A DNA stretch of 64,000 nucleotides from Planctomycetales bacterium. Its GTDB lineage: Bacteria; Planctomycetota; Planctomycetia; Pirellulales; Pirellulaceae. The position numbers were made by a program, and so were the translations under genes. Each line of letters opens with the position of its first letter. Positions within the stretch are counted from its first letter, which is position 1. The stretch is taken from contig JAGQPF010000728.1 in the NCBI GenBank assembly GCA_020426845.1, positions 20,214 through 84,213 on the forward strand, given 5' to 3'. The notes under the pieces are model-generated. The model saw nothing but the letters and a program-made list of their open reading frames with translations. It was not told the DNA's origin and made no database searches. Below are positions 46,206 to 54,953 of the stretch, piece by piece.

Positions 46206-49028
46206 CTACAGCCGGGCCAACTGGCGTTGGGCGACATTCTTGAGGTTGATGACGTCGGTCACGCGGTCTTGAATGATGGTGGTGCCGAACAGCAGATCGT
46301 TGTTGCTATCGACGTGAATTCGCAATTCGGTCTCGACAATGTCGACGATGCGGTTGACAACCAGTCCGCAGGTGCGGTCCTCGTTCGACTCGTCCGCAAA
46401 CACGATGATTTGCACTTCGTCGGCCTCTTCAAGCATGGCGGGCCCGCCGAACACGTCGGTCAGCCTCCAGAGCGGCATAATGGCGCCGCGATACTGCACG
46501 ACTTCTCCGCCATGTGCCTGCTCAATGGAGTCGCGTGGAATCTTCTCCAGCCGCGAGACCATCGAGGTCGGCAGCGCGAAGCGACGCGAGTCGCCCAGGT
46601 CGACAATTAGCAGCCGTTCGGTCGTGCCGGACGACGTGGAGTCGGCGTTGGCGTCCGAAGACTCGAGCTCGCGAGCTTTCTCGGCCGCCAAGCCGGACGT
46701 CGTCGCCAGTCCGCCGACATCCAGAATCAGCGCCACGGTGCCGTCGCCCATGATCGTGGCGCCGGCGAACTCGCTGATGCTCTTGAGCTGGCGGCTCAGC
46801 GGCTTCACGACAATCTCCTCGGTGTCGTTCACCCGGTCGACGATCAAACCGAACTGTCGATCGTTGGCGCGAAGCACGACGATGTTGACCACCCGGTCCT
46901 CGAGCGACGTGTCGTCCGCCTCGGACGGCTCCAGCCCCAATTGTTCGGAGAGGCTAATCAAGGGCAGCAGGCGGCCCCGCAGGCGATAGACCGGGGCGCC
47001 ATGGATATATTCAATGCCGCCAACCTGCTCGCCCTCCAGCCGCACCAACTCCAGCAGGCTGACCTGCGGAATGGCGTAGCGGTCGCCGCCGTCGGTGACA
47101 ACCAACGCGGGGATAATCGCCAGCGTCAGCGGAATCTTGATGTTGATGGTCGTGCCCAGCCCGGGGCGGCTGTCGACGTCGATCGTGCCGCCAATCCGCT
47201 CGATGTTCGTCTTCACGACGTCCATGCCGACGCCGCGTCCGGAGACGCTGGTGACCTGCTGAGCCGTGGAGAATCCGGGGGCCATGATCAGCTGCGACGC
47301 CTCGCGGTCGGACATCTGAGCGGCGTCGTCGGCGTTGATCAAGCCGCGTTCGACCGCTTTGGCGCGAATCCGATCGAAGTTCAGCCCGGCGCCATCGTCG
47401 GCGACTTCAATGATGACCTGGCCGCCTTCGTGATAGGCTCGCAGCAGCAGCCGTCCCTCCGCGGGCTTGCCCGCGGCAACGCGCTTGTCGGGTGGCTCAA
47501 TGCCATGGTCGACGGAGTTTCGCACCAAGTGAGTCAGCGGATCCTTGATCGCCTCCACAATCGTCTTGTCGAGCTCCGTCTCCTTGCCCTCCATCTCGAT
47601 GCCGACTTGCTTGCCGAGCTGGGAAGACAGGTCGCGAACGACGCGTGGGAACTTGGCCCAGATGTTGCCGATCGGCTGCATCCGAGTCTTCATCACGTCC
47701 TCTTGGAGCTCGGTCGTGATCAAGTTCAGTCGCTGTGCCGTGCTGGCAAAGCTGGAGTCTTCCTGATGGCTGATGTGCTGCAGGATCTGATTGCGGGCCA
47801 ACACCAGCTCGCCCACGCGGTTCATCAGTTTGTCGAGCAACCCGACGTCGACGCGAATCGTGCTGTCGCTCGCCGCGTGTCCTTTGTCGGCGCTCTCGGC
47901 CGACTTGCGGGACGCTCGATCGTCGCTGTCGTTCGCCGAGTTTGCCGAGGGGCTCTCGACGGGTGGCGCCGCTAGCGCGACAGGAGCCGGGGGCGCGACC
48001 CGGGCGGTGGGCGCCGGGGTTGGAGCGGAAGCGGGAGCAGGCCCAGTTGGCTTGGCCGCCTCCAGTTCCTTTAGCAGAGCCAGCGCGGCGGCGGGGTCGA
48101 ATTGTGCGTCGTTGCCCTGAGTGTTGACCAATTGAAATGCGGTGCGGCATGAGTCGACGGTGGCCAGCAACGCATCGACGACCTGTTGATCGACATCCAC
48201 CTCGTTGGCTCGCACGCGGCACAACAAACTTTCGGCGGCGTGTGTAAGGCTCTCCAAGCGTTTGAAGCCCAGGAATCCGGCGCCACCCTTAACGGTGTGA
48301 ATCGTGCGAAAGACACTGCGAATCAGCGGCGCGCTGGAAGGATCCTGCTCCAGGGCGACAATGTCCGCGTCCATCTGCTCGAGATTCTCGGTGCATTCGA
48401 TGATGAAGTCGCGAATTGTCTCATCGAGCTCGGAAGCCGAAACAATGCCGCTCGCGGGCGACTCACTCGGCGTGGGCGGCGTGGATGACTCGGCGGCCGG
48501 AGTCGCCGCCGGCGTTGCCGGAACAGGCGTTTCAACGACGGCGGACTCGGCTGTGGCGACGGGTGGCGTGGTCATAGTCGGCTCTTCTGGCGGCGCCGCG
48601 CTGACGCTCGTGGCCACCGGCTTGGGAGCCGCGGAGACGGCGTCCGGATGAAATTGACGTAGCTGCTCAATGAAGGGGGCAACATCCGCGTCGTTGGAAG
48701 TCTCGATCTCATCGATCAAGCCCTGCATGAAGTCGGCAGCCGTCAGCACCGCGGTGACCAACTCGGAAGTCGGCACGACCTTCCGATTTCGCAGGTAGTC
48801 GAGGACCTCCTCCAGGCCATGAGCCAATTGGCCGATGCGATCGAGCCCCAGGAATCCCGCTGCGCCCTTGATGGAGTGCATCGTGCGGAACACCGAGTTG
48901 ACCAGATCCTCCTCGACGTTGACGCCTTGCGCCTCAATCGACAGCATCTGGTTCTCAACGTCCGCCAAGCCCTCTTGGGACTCGACGACAAACTCGTCGA
49001 CTAGTTCTCTGTCTTCAAAAAGATTCAC
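46206..49028 (-). CDS. cheA: CheA-type histidine kinase with two Hpt and two CheW-like domains
   Basis: The central kinase of the locus, 940 residues. Two Hpt domains each carry a phospho-acceptor His: His51 in VFRTMHSIKGAAGFLG and His244 in VFRTIHTVKGGAGFLG. A Pro/Ala-rich linker leads to the dimerisation domain (LDKLMNRVGELVLARNQIL) and the ATPase domain (HLVRNSVDHGIEPPDKR, VADDGAGLNFDRI, GRGVGMDVVKTNIERIGG). Two CheW-like domains end the protein (IPQVSLLELVRLEGEQVGGI; LIVDLGDSRRFALPTSMVSR). Classical CheA has one Hpt, a CheY-binding P2 domain and one CheW domain; no P2 is seen here. GTG start at 49028 with AGGTGG upstream. Confidence 0.96.
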   Translation of the reverse strand: MNLFEDRELVDEFVVESQEGLADVENQMLSIEAQGVNVEEDLVNSVFRTMHSIKGAAGFLGLDRIGQLAHGLEEVLDYLRNRKVVPTSELVTAVLTAADFMQGLIDEIETSNDADVAPFIEQLRQFHPDAVSAAPKPVATSVSAAPPEEPTMTTPPVATAESAVVETPVPATPAATPAAESSTPPTPSESPASGIVSASELDETIRDFIIECTENLEQMDADIVALEQDPSSAPLIRSVFRTIHTVKGGAGFLGFKRLESLTHAAESLLCRVRANEVDVDQQVVDALLATVDSCRTAFQLVNTQGNDAQFDPAAALALLKELEAAKPTGPAPASAPTPAPTARVAPPAPVALAAPPVESPSANSANDSDDRASRKSAESADKGHAASDSTIRVDVGLLDKLMNRVGELVLARNQILQHISHQEDSSFASTAQRLNLITTELQEDVMKTRMQPIGNIWAKFPRVVRDLSSQLGKQVGIEMEGKETELDKTIVEAIKDPLTHLVRNSVDHGIEPPDKRVAAGKPAEGRLLLRAYHEGGQVIIEVADDGAGLNFDRIRAKAVERGLINADDAAQMSDREASQLIMAPGFSTAQQVTSVSGRGVGMDVVKTNIERIGGTIDVDSRPGLGTTINIKIPLTLAIIPALVVTDGGDRYAIPQVSLLELVRLEGEQVGGIEYIHGAPVYRLRGRLLPLISLSEQLGLEPSEADDTSLEDRVVNIVVLRANDRQFGLIVDRVNDTEEIVVKPLSRQLKSISEFAGATIMGDGTVALILDVGGLATTSGLAAEKARELESSDANADSTSSGTTERLLIVDLGDSRRFALPTSMVSRLEKIPRDSIEQAHGGEVVQYRGAIMPLWRLTDVFGGPAMLEEADEVQIIVFADESNEDRTCGLVVNRIVDIVETELRIHVDSNNDLLFGTTIIQDRVTDVINLKNVAQRQLARL

Positions 49029-49240
49029 GTTTCCACCTATGGGGCGCTGTGAACGACTCCCGGATGTGAGCTCCCGTGCCTGGTCGGGAGTTCACTGTCA
49101 ATCGCGGCCGCTGAACCGCCCGCCACGCTTTGCAAAAAATTCCAGCACTTTAAGTTGCCGGAGAAATCAAGTGATCACTCCGTTCTTGTGGGGGCTCCCT
49201 CCCTTTGCCTTTTGTAGCAGCCTGACTTTGGAGCGGCCGC

Positions 49241-49657
49241 TTAGCTCCCACTGCCAGAGTGGACGGCGAACAACGGGTTGCGTGTCAGCTCGCGAGCTCG
49301 ATTGCGCACGCGCGCTGCCTGCTCGCGAGTCAGATGCCCGTCTTCCACCAGGGCGTCCAGCAAGCATGGCCCATCGTCCACTTGACTCTCCAATGCCTCT
49401 TGCACATCTCGCTTGCGAACGAAGCCACGATCGACTGCGATCTCGCCAAACAGCCGCTCGGAGGTCGCCTGCTCTTGGAGCACGGCGAACACTTGGCTCA
49501 TAGTCAACTTCCGCTGCTGCAACAACACCTGACCGATCGGAGTCCGCCGGCGACGCCAGGCGGGAATCGCGGCCTCAAGCGACTCGAGAGTCAGCAATCC
49601 CATCGACAATGCGGCAACGGCCGTCAACAGCGAGTCGTCCAAGTCTCTCTTGAACAT
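49241..49657 (-). CDS. MshEN/GspE-N-like repeat protein in the chemotaxis operon
   Basis: The 138-residue product starts MFKRDLDDSLLTAVAALSMG and has three successive copies of a short helical motif: PIGQVLLQQRKLTMSQVFAV, LFGEIAVDRGFVRKRDVQEA and LLDALVEDGHLTREQAARVR. This pattern resembles the N-terminal MshEN/GSPII_E_N repeats of type II secretion and pilus ATPases, which in some cases bind cyclic-di-GMP; no ATPase part is present. ATG 49657 has GGAG 8 bases upstream. It lies between a CheX-like gene and cheA, so it is likely a regulatory or adaptor subunit. The assignment is by motif spacing only. Confidence 0.65.
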   Translation of the reverse strand: MFKRDLDDSLLTAVAALSMGLLTLESLEAAIPAWRRRRTPIGQVLLQQRKLTMSQVFAVLQEQATSERLFGEIAVDRGFVRKRDVQEALESQVDDGPCLLDALVEDGHLTREQAARVRNRARELTRNPLFAVHSGSGS

Positions 49658-49691
49658 CGTTAGCACTCCGGTGAATTCGACGGTGCGAAGG

Positions 49692-50162
49692 TCATCGAGT
49701 GGCGATGCCGATGCGGCACACGCCATACCGTTGGATGTTCAGGGTGAAGCAATGAAACGGCGAGCCGGCCCAGGCTTGCAGAGCGGCTGCCAGCTCGTCC
49801 CCGGATTTGACCGAGTCCAGCGACAACCGTTGCTCATGCGACTCCAGCAGGTTCACGGCGATGTTGAAGACCTCGCCGAGGTTCTCCTCAATGCCGCCGG
49901 TGACCTCGCCGGTCTTGATCGCGTCCTCGACCGTCCCGATCGGAATCTGCGTCAGCACTCCGCCCAACTTGGCGGCGCCAGCCACATCGACCGCGATGAC
50001 GGCCTGCAACTCGCTCGCATTGTCCACATAGAACGCCGCGGTGAAGGCGTTCGAGCCGTCCAACGCCTCCTTGCACTCGCCCGCGTCGAATTTCAGGCCG
50101 CACAACTGCGAGAAGAAGTGCGCCACATCGTTCGGCTTCGGCGCGTTAATCGTGTTTGTCAT
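49692..50162 (-). CDS. CheX/CheC-like protein (second CheX-type gene)
   Basis: The 156-residue product has the Glu/Asn signature of CheC/CheX phosphatases in GGIEENLGEVFNIAVNLLES, preceded by a CheX-like strand region (FTAAFYVDNASELQAVIAVD). In the family the Glu and Asn act on CheY-phosphate; here the pair is E...N in one helix, though similarity outside it is low. GAGG 8 bases before the ATG supports the start. It lies between cheY and the MshEN-like gene. It could be a phosphatase or only a scaffold paralog. Confidence 0.55.
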   Translation of the reverse strand: MTNTINAPKPNDVAHFFSQLCGLKFDAGECKEALDGSNAFTAAFYVDNASELQAVIAVDVAGAAKLGGVLTQIPIGTVEDAIKTGEVTGGIEENLGEVFNIAVNLLESHEQRLSLDSVKSGDELAAALQAWAGSPFHCFTLNIQRYGVCRIGIATR

Positions 50163-50193
50163 CGTATTGGCCTCGTGAATGGTTAGCAGACAT

Positions 50194-50213
50194 ACGACGG
50201 ACTTTCAGTCCGT
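50194..50213. repeat. Repeat family C copy plus GGCCT-type hairpin
   Basis: ACGACGGACTTTCAGTCCGT, the same element as at 39304 but with a TTC centre. It is followed at 50217-50234 by GGCCTGTTGAAATAGGCC, a hairpin sharing the GTTGAAA core of family B. Both lie in the cheY to CheX-like gap. Confidence 0.75.
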
Positions 50214-50309
50214 CGAGGCCTGTTGAAATAGGCCCTGCAATCGGAACCGCATTCACATTGCGGTAAAACGCAGCGTCGATTGCCGGAGCAGGTGTTACTC
50301 AACGGCCTC

Positions 50310-50672
50310 TCAGGACAGAACGGGTTCCAACGTGGCCATCAGCGACTCCGGCGTGAACGGCTTGGTGAGCACAAACTCGGCGCCGGCCGCAGTTGCTTGC
50401 TGCTTGGTCTCGGGACTGGACTCCGAGGTGATAAAGCCAAAGCGAACGGGAATCTCCGCCTCTCTGACCTTCTGCAGCAACTCGATGCCCTTCATCTCCG
50501 GCATGTTCCAATCCGAGAAAACCAGATCCGGCTTCTCGCTCTGGATGAGCTCCAGCGCCTCGCGTCCATTGGACGCTTCAATGGTGGTGTGTTTGGTGAA
50601 GCCGGCCTGCTTCAGTGATCGGATGACGATCATGCGCATCGCCTTGCTGTCGTCAACGACTAGGATTTTCAT
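50310..50672 (-). CDS. cheY: CheY-like response regulator
   Basis: A receiver domain of 120 residues: MKILVVDDSKAMRMIVIRSL, phospho-acceptor Asp in LVFSDWNMPEMKGIELL, Ser-rich FITSESSPETK in place of Thr, and Lys in FVLTKPFTPESL. Start 50672 has GGAG six bases upstream; the same frame stays open to 51155, but the upstream part is antisense-like or other-frame coding of cheX. It is the second CheY of the locus. It is flanked by two CheX-type genes, fitting a role as their substrate. Confidence 0.94.
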   Translation of the reverse strand: MKILVVDDSKAMRMIVIRSLKQAGFTKHTTIEASNGREALELIQSEKPDLVFSDWNMPEMKGIELLQKVREAEIPVRFGFITSESSPETKQQATAAGAEFVLTKPFTPESLMATLEPVLS

Positions 50673-50784
50673 ATCTTCTCCTCGATGCTCTTGGGTCGCG
50701 TGCCGTCGGCTCGGTCGCGTCCGCTGATGGAGTGTGCGTCGCCGAGTCGGTTGCCTGCGGCCAGGAGTTCGCTTCTGGCTGTCA

Positions 50785-51240
50785 CTACTGGCTGTCAACA
50801 ACGATCCAAAACAGCTCCGAGTCGCATTGGTAGGCGGACCAACGGCCGCTGCCGTCCTCGTCGCCCACAACTTCCTCCACGACCGGCAAGGACAACGAGC
50901 ACTGCTTGTCGATGGCGCCCTTGACATTCCCGCCGACAATGTTGGCCACCTCGCCCAAGGAGTCCCGGATGTCCCCGTCGGCCACCGAATCGGAGTTGAA
51001 CAGCGTGGCGGCGATGCGCTCGGCGAGCGCCTCGCTGACGACGACGGAGACAACACCGGTCCAGTCGCCGGAGATGCCCACGGACGATTTGAGATGAGGG
51101 CCGACGCATTTCGCGGCCTCAGTTTCCTCAAACGGGAGCTGAAGCATTCCCGCAAACAGCTCTCGCGTGATTGCCGCCAGGTCGTCTTCCGTCACCGGAA
51201 GGTTCTCCCTGTTCGCAGCCTCTACGGCAGACTGGGTCAT
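50785..51240 (-). CDS. cheX: CheX-like CheY-phosphatase
   Basis: The 151-residue product has the CheX/CheC helix IRDSLGEVANIVGGNVKGAI with the conserved Glu and Asn that dephosphorylate CheY. It also has strands typical of the fold (SSVGISGDWTGVVSVVVSEA, LAERIAATLFN). AGGAG six bases before the ATG supports 51240. It is the first gene of the minus-strand run cheX-cheY-CheX-like-MshEN-like-cheA-cheW-mcp and probably the operon's promoter-proximal gene. CheD is absent, so CheX rather than CheC is the better reading. Confidence 0.82.
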   Translation of the reverse strand: MTQSAVEAANRENLPVTEDDLAAITRELFAGMLQLPFEETEAAKCVGPHLKSSVGISGDWTGVVSVVVSEALAERIAATLFNSDSVADGDIRDSLGEVANIVGGNVKGAIDKQCSLSLPVVEEVVGDEDGSGRWSAYQCDSELFWIVVDSQ

Positions 51241-51886
51241 TGGCCTCTCCTACTGGCATGCTGAATGGCGCCAAGCCTCGCCCGGGTCTCCCCGGGGAGA
51301 CTTCACGGCGCAGCGGAATGCCTCAGCACGCGGCTACGTTACGTTTCAACACATCAACTGCCGATGCGTCGGTCCAAACTATGTGACTCGCAACCATGCC
51401 TTGTCCCGCACCACTTGCAATCGAAATCCAACGGAACTTCTCCGCTTGTGCGCGTCCTGCGTTTGAGGTTGACGATGGGGCAGCCAGCAGCACGCGAGGA
51501 ACACGCATTCCACATGGACAGGGATTTACAAGGCGGATGACCGTCAATCTCCCCCTACTCGCGATGAACTCTCTCTGCCCATGGAGCCATGGGGGCCGCG
51601 GGGGTCGAAGTTGCAGCGCCGCCAGGTGGCGTTCTTCGGCAGACCGCTCGTCCCCGGCGCCCGCCCTGCCGCGAAACGGCAAGAAGCCTACAATGGTGTT
51701 CTCGGTGGCTGACCCACAGACGCACCGCACACCAAGTTTCGGGCCGGACTTGCCGACCGGCGACGGGGCGGATCGCGAACACAGCCCCGAATTACCTCAC
51801 TCGCTGCCAATTTCCGATCGTGTCCCGGTCCGTGAGACCGGCAGCCTCGCTCGCCCAACTCATTGACTTCATCGCAGTAGAACTAC
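51241..51886. other. Divergent intergenic region of 646 bases
   Basis: The region lies between cheX (minus) and purU (plus). Open frames of 135 and 156 codons cross it in opposite directions, but both are low-quality translations rich in Arg, Ser and Pro, and neither has a ribosome-binding site. It should hold the promoters of the chemotaxis operon and of purU. No repeat family is present. Confidence 0.45.
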
Positions 51887-52756
51887 ATGGAAATCATCGT
51901 GACCGCCGTCGGGCCGGACAACGTGCGTCTGGCCGACCCGATCATCCACCATGTCACTGGCCGTGGCGCCAACATCGGTGAAATCCAGATGTACGACCAC
52001 GACGAGGAGGCGCTGTTCGCGATGCTGCTGCGGATTTCGCTGCCGGCTGACGAGCTCGCGTCGCTGCGTTCCGAACTGCAGGAGATCGGCGCCCACAAAC
52101 GGCTCTCGGTGCGAGTCTGGTCGCCCGACGAACGCGCCAGCCGGCCGCGTCTGGCGATTTGCACAACCTACCGCCCCGAACCCGCGTTGGCCGTGCTGCG
52201 GGCCATCCGGGATGGCCAGATCAAGGCGGAGCCGGCGGTGATGCTCGGCAATCGCAACGCCTGCCGAGGCATCGCCGAACAATTCGGCATTCCCTGGGAG
52301 AACATCGGCGCCAAGGACCGTTCCGGCGCCGCCAACGACGAGCTGATGATTGAGCTGCTCGATCAGTACGAAGTCGACTATATCGTGCTCGCTCGCTATA
52401 TGCGAGTGCTGCCGCCGGCCACGTGCTGGAAGTTCGCGGGCGGACGGATCATCAATCTTCATCACGGCTTGCTCCCCAGCTTCCCCGGCCTTCGTCCGTA
52501 TCACGACGCGTTCGCCGGCCGCATGTTGACCTATGGCGCCACCTGCCACTTCATCGTTCCCGAATTGGACGCTGGCAATCAGATCATCAATCAATCCACC
52601 TTCACGATTCAGCCGGGCGCAAAGCTGGATGACATCATTCGCCGTGGCGAGGAGGACAACGAGCCGCGCTGCTTGGTCGAGGGAGTGCGACGCGTCGTCG
52701 ACCGTGAAGTGCAGCTCCACTTCCACCGAGTGATCGCTCGGACCGCCAGATATTGA
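51887..52756 (+). CDS. purU: Formyltetrahydrofolate deformylase
   Basis: PurU hydrolyses 10-formyl-tetrahydrofolate to formate and tetrahydrofolate. The 289-residue product has an N-terminal ACT-type regulatory domain (MEIIVTAVGPDNVRLADPII, GANIGEIQMYDHDEEALFAM). The formyltransferase fold follows: NRNACRGIAEQFGIPWENIG, YIVLARYMRVLPP, active-site Asn/His in GRIINLHHGLLPSFPGLRPY, and Asp in VPELDAGNQIINQ. The active site is somewhat divergent (LHHGLLPSFPGLRPYH against the usual IHHSFLPSFxGANPY). It starts an operon with the S41 peptidase (16 bases) and tsaD. Confidence 0.9.
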   Translation: MEIIVTAVGPDNVRLADPIIHHVTGRGANIGEIQMYDHDEEALFAMLLRISLPADELASLRSELQEIGAHKRLSVRVWSPDERASRPRLAICTTYRPEPALAVLRAIRDGQIKAEPAVMLGNRNACRGIAEQFGIPWENIGAKDRSGAANDELMIELLDQYEVDYIVLARYMRVLPPATCWKFAGGRIINLHHGLLPSFPGLRPYHDAFAGRMLTYGATCHFIVPELDAGNQIINQSTFTIQPGAKLDDIIRRGEEDNEPRCLVEGVRRVVDREVQLHFHRVIARTARY

Positions 52757-52772
52757 GGACTGAGGTGCTGCC

Positions 52773-53909
52773 GTGCGTTGTCCTCTGCTTGCACTGACCG
52801 CTTGGGCTGCCTTTTGCCTGACCGCAACCGCGTGCGGGCAGACAGGGCCGACAAGCGGCGATCGTGAAGGGGAGCCTGTCCATCGGCTTGAAGAGGCTTT
52901 GCAGGCGATCCTTTCGCATGCCTCCAGCGCGCCCAACCGGCGACTCCTGGAGGACGCTGCCATCAAGGCAATGCTCCGTGCGCTCGATGATCCGCACGCC
53001 AGCTATCATCCTCAAGGCGGCAACCAAGGCGCGGCGCTCGCACCGGCACCGTCGATCCCATCCGCCCTGGAGGGCTGGGGCCGCAACGCCCAAGGCGACT
53101 GGCAGCATTTGTTGACGCTCGACAGCGGCAAGCGCGCCGCCTACCTTCGTCTGACCGCCTTCTCGAGCGGAGTCGGCGACGCTTTTCGACAACAACTGCG
53201 CATGGCGCGGCAACAGCGCGCGACCTGCCTGTGCCTGGATCTGCGAGACAATGCAGGAGGCCTCGTTGACGAGGCGGTCGCGGTTTGTGACACGCTGCTC
53301 GACGCCGGCCTGATCGTGACCGCCGTCACTTGCGATGCGCAGCCACACGCTTGGCGGGCCACTCCCAACTCGCGAACCGACGTCGAATTCGCGAGCTGGC
53401 CCGTCGTGGTGCTTGCCAATCGATTCAGCGCCAGCGCAAGCGAGATCGTCGCCGCTTGCCTTCAAGACCACGGCCGAGCGGAGCTCGTGGGCGAGCGGAC
53501 CTGGGGCAAAGCCACCGTGCAACGATTCCTCGAACTGCCCTCCGGCGGCAACCTGCAACTAACCGTGGGAAAGTACCAGCGCCCCTCCGGCGAGCCGATT
53601 GACCGCGTCGGCGTCGAGCCCACCCTCAACAACTCGCTTGCGCTGACCCAGGATGAGCTCAAGACACTCATGCGTCACCGTCGCGACCACTTGTCAAACG
53701 CCTCGTCGCAAAAGCTGTTGCGCGTCGATCGACAATTGTCACTCGCCCTCGCACGGCTCAACGCGACCTTGGTCGAAGGTAACCCGAAGCATCAGCGAGG
53801 GATCGAGTCGCCCAGCCCGCCCGCTGTTAAAGGTAAGCTGAAGCGTCAGCGAGGGATCGCATCGCCCAGCCCGCCCGCAACTCCACCGAGCACCGGAAGC
53901 AACCGATGA
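52773..53909 (+). CDS. S41-family peptidase without a PDZ domain; repeat-derived C-terminus
   Basis: A secreted serine peptidase of 378 residues. The N-terminus RCPLLALTAWAAFCLTATAC is a signal peptide, possibly a lipoprotein signal. The catalytic core has LCLDLRDNAGGLVDEAVAVC, the nucleophile Ser in NRFSASASEIVAACLQDHG and Lys in GERTWGKATVQR, as in C-terminal-processing proteases. The usual PDZ domain before the core is not evident. The last 50 residues hold two 18-residue repeats (NPKHQRGIESPSPPA and LKRQRGIASPSPPA) encoded by family D DNA. It starts with GTG at 52773 with GAGGTG upstream. The stop overlaps the tsaD start. Confidence 0.85.
   Translation: MRCPLLALTAWAAFCLTATACGQTGPTSGDREGEPVHRLEEALQAILSHASSAPNRRLLEDAAIKAMLRALDDPHASYHPQGGNQGAALAPAPSIPSALEGWGRNAQGDWQHLLTLDSGKRAAYLRLTAFSSGVGDAFRQQLRMARQQRATCLCLDLRDNAGGLVDEAVAVCDTLLDAGLIVTAVTCDAQPHAWRATPNSRTDVEFASWPVVVLANRFSASASEIVAACLQDHGRAELVGERTWGKATVQRFLELPSGGNLQLTVGKYQRPSGEPIDRVGVEPTLNNSLALTQDELKTLMRHRRDHLSNASSQKLLRVDRQLSLALARLNATLVEGNPKHQRGIESPSPPAVKGKLKRQRGIASPSPPATPPSTGSNR
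53778..53878. repeat. Two family D repeats inside the S41 peptidase gene
   Basis: GGTAACCCGAAGCATCAGCG at 53778 and GGTAAGCTGAAGCGTCAGCG at 53832, each continuing AGGGATCG...CGCCCAGCCCGCCCGC, a 54-base period. They are in frame and code for the repeated C-terminal tail of the protein. Related non-coding copies lie at 31029 and 33428. Confidence 0.85.
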
Positions 53910-54934
53910 AGCTGCTCGCCATTGAAACCACCTGTGACGAAACCGCCGCCGCCGTGGTCACCGACCAACTCGAAGTGCTCAGTTCGGTGGTCGCCTCGCA
54001 AGAGAAGTTGCACGAGCGATTTCATGGCGTCGTGCCGGAGATCGCCGCCCGAGCGCACCTCGAACGGATCTTGCCCGTGCTCGAGGAGACGCTGCGCCGC
54101 GCCAACTGCAAGCTGACGGACCTGGACGCGATCGCGGTCGCCTACACACCGGGACTCGCCGGCTCCTTGCTGGTCGGCGTGTGCGCGGCCAAGGCGCTCT
54201 GCCTGTCGCTCGGCAAACCTCTGGTGGCCGTCAACCACCTGCACGCGCATATCTACGCGTGCCGGATCGCCGAAAAGCGCGACGTGTTTCCCTGTGTGGG
54301 CCTGATCGTCAGCGGCGGACACAGCAGTCTCTACGACTGCCCTTCACCGGGCGATTTTGAGTATCTAGGCGGCACGATCGATGACGCCGCCGGCGAAGCG
54401 TTCGACAAAGTCGCCAACATGCTTGGTCTGACCTACCCCGGCGGGCCGGCCGTGTCCAAGGCAGCCTTGACGGGAGACCCCACTCGCTACGCGTACCCTC
54501 GGCCATTTCTACACGACCGGGAGAAGTTGGACTTCAGTTTCAGCGGGCTCAAAACTGCCGTGCGCTACTCGCTCTACGGCGCCGGCAATCCGATCGCTCC
54601 GGAGTCGCTCGAAGCCACCCAAGTCTCCGATGTCGCGGCCAGTTTCCAGCAGGCGGTCGTAGACTGCCTGGTTGGCAAAGCCGAGCTCGCCATGCAGCGC
54701 ACGGGCCGGGAGCAGCTCTGTGTCGGCGGCGGAGTCGCGGCGAATCGCGTGTTGCGAGACCACCTGGAAGCGCTTGCCCAACGCTGCGGCTTTCGACTGT
54801 CCATCGCCCCCTTTGAACTCTGCACGGACAATGCCGTGATGGGGGCGATTGCCTTCGAACGGTTCAAGGCCGGCAAGACCGAGTCGCTGGAGCTGGATGC
54901 AATTCCGGGCCTCGTCCGCCCCACCATTTTATAG
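53906..54934 (+). CDS. tsaD: tRNA threonylcarbamoyladenosine biosynthesis protein TsaD
   Basis: TsaD (Kae1/YgjD family) transfers threonylcarbamoyl to A37 of ANN-decoding tRNAs. The 342-residue product has LLAIETTCDETAAAVV, the metal site HLHAHIYACRI, LIVSGGHSSLYDC, GTIDDAAGEAFDKVANMLGL, GGGVAANRVLRDHL and CTDNAVMGAIAFERF, all in the expected order. Length is typical. The ATG overlaps the S41 peptidase stop by four bases (ATGA), so the two are translationally coupled. Although often annotated as a glycopeptidase, the tRNA role is established for the family. Confidence 0.97.
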   Translation: MKLLAIETTCDETAAAVVTDQLEVLSSVVASQEKLHERFHGVVPEIAARAHLERILPVLEETLRRANCKLTDLDAIAVAYTPGLAGSLLVGVCAAKALCLSLGKPLVAVNHLHAHIYACRIAEKRDVFPCVGLIVSGGHSSLYDCPSPGDFEYLGGTIDDAAGEAFDKVANMLGLTYPGGPAVSKAALTGDPTRYAYPRPFLHDREKLDFSFSGLKTAVRYSLYGAGNPIAPESLEATQVSDVAASFQQAVVDCLVGKAELAMQRTGREQLCVGGGVAANRVLRDHLEALAQRCGFRLSIAPFELCTDNAVMGAIAFERFKAGKTESLELDAIPGLVRPTIL

Positions 54935-54953
54935 ATGCCGTTGAAATCCGGGC

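Noticed and set aside
46941..47975. 344-codon plus-strand open frame
   Set aside because: Antisense to cheA; translation is repetitive in His, Gln and Leu as expected for a shadow.
51396..51866. Possible 156-codon gene in the cheX-purU gap
   Set aside because: No ribosome-binding site, no domain, low-complexity translation, and an equally long frame runs on the opposite strand.
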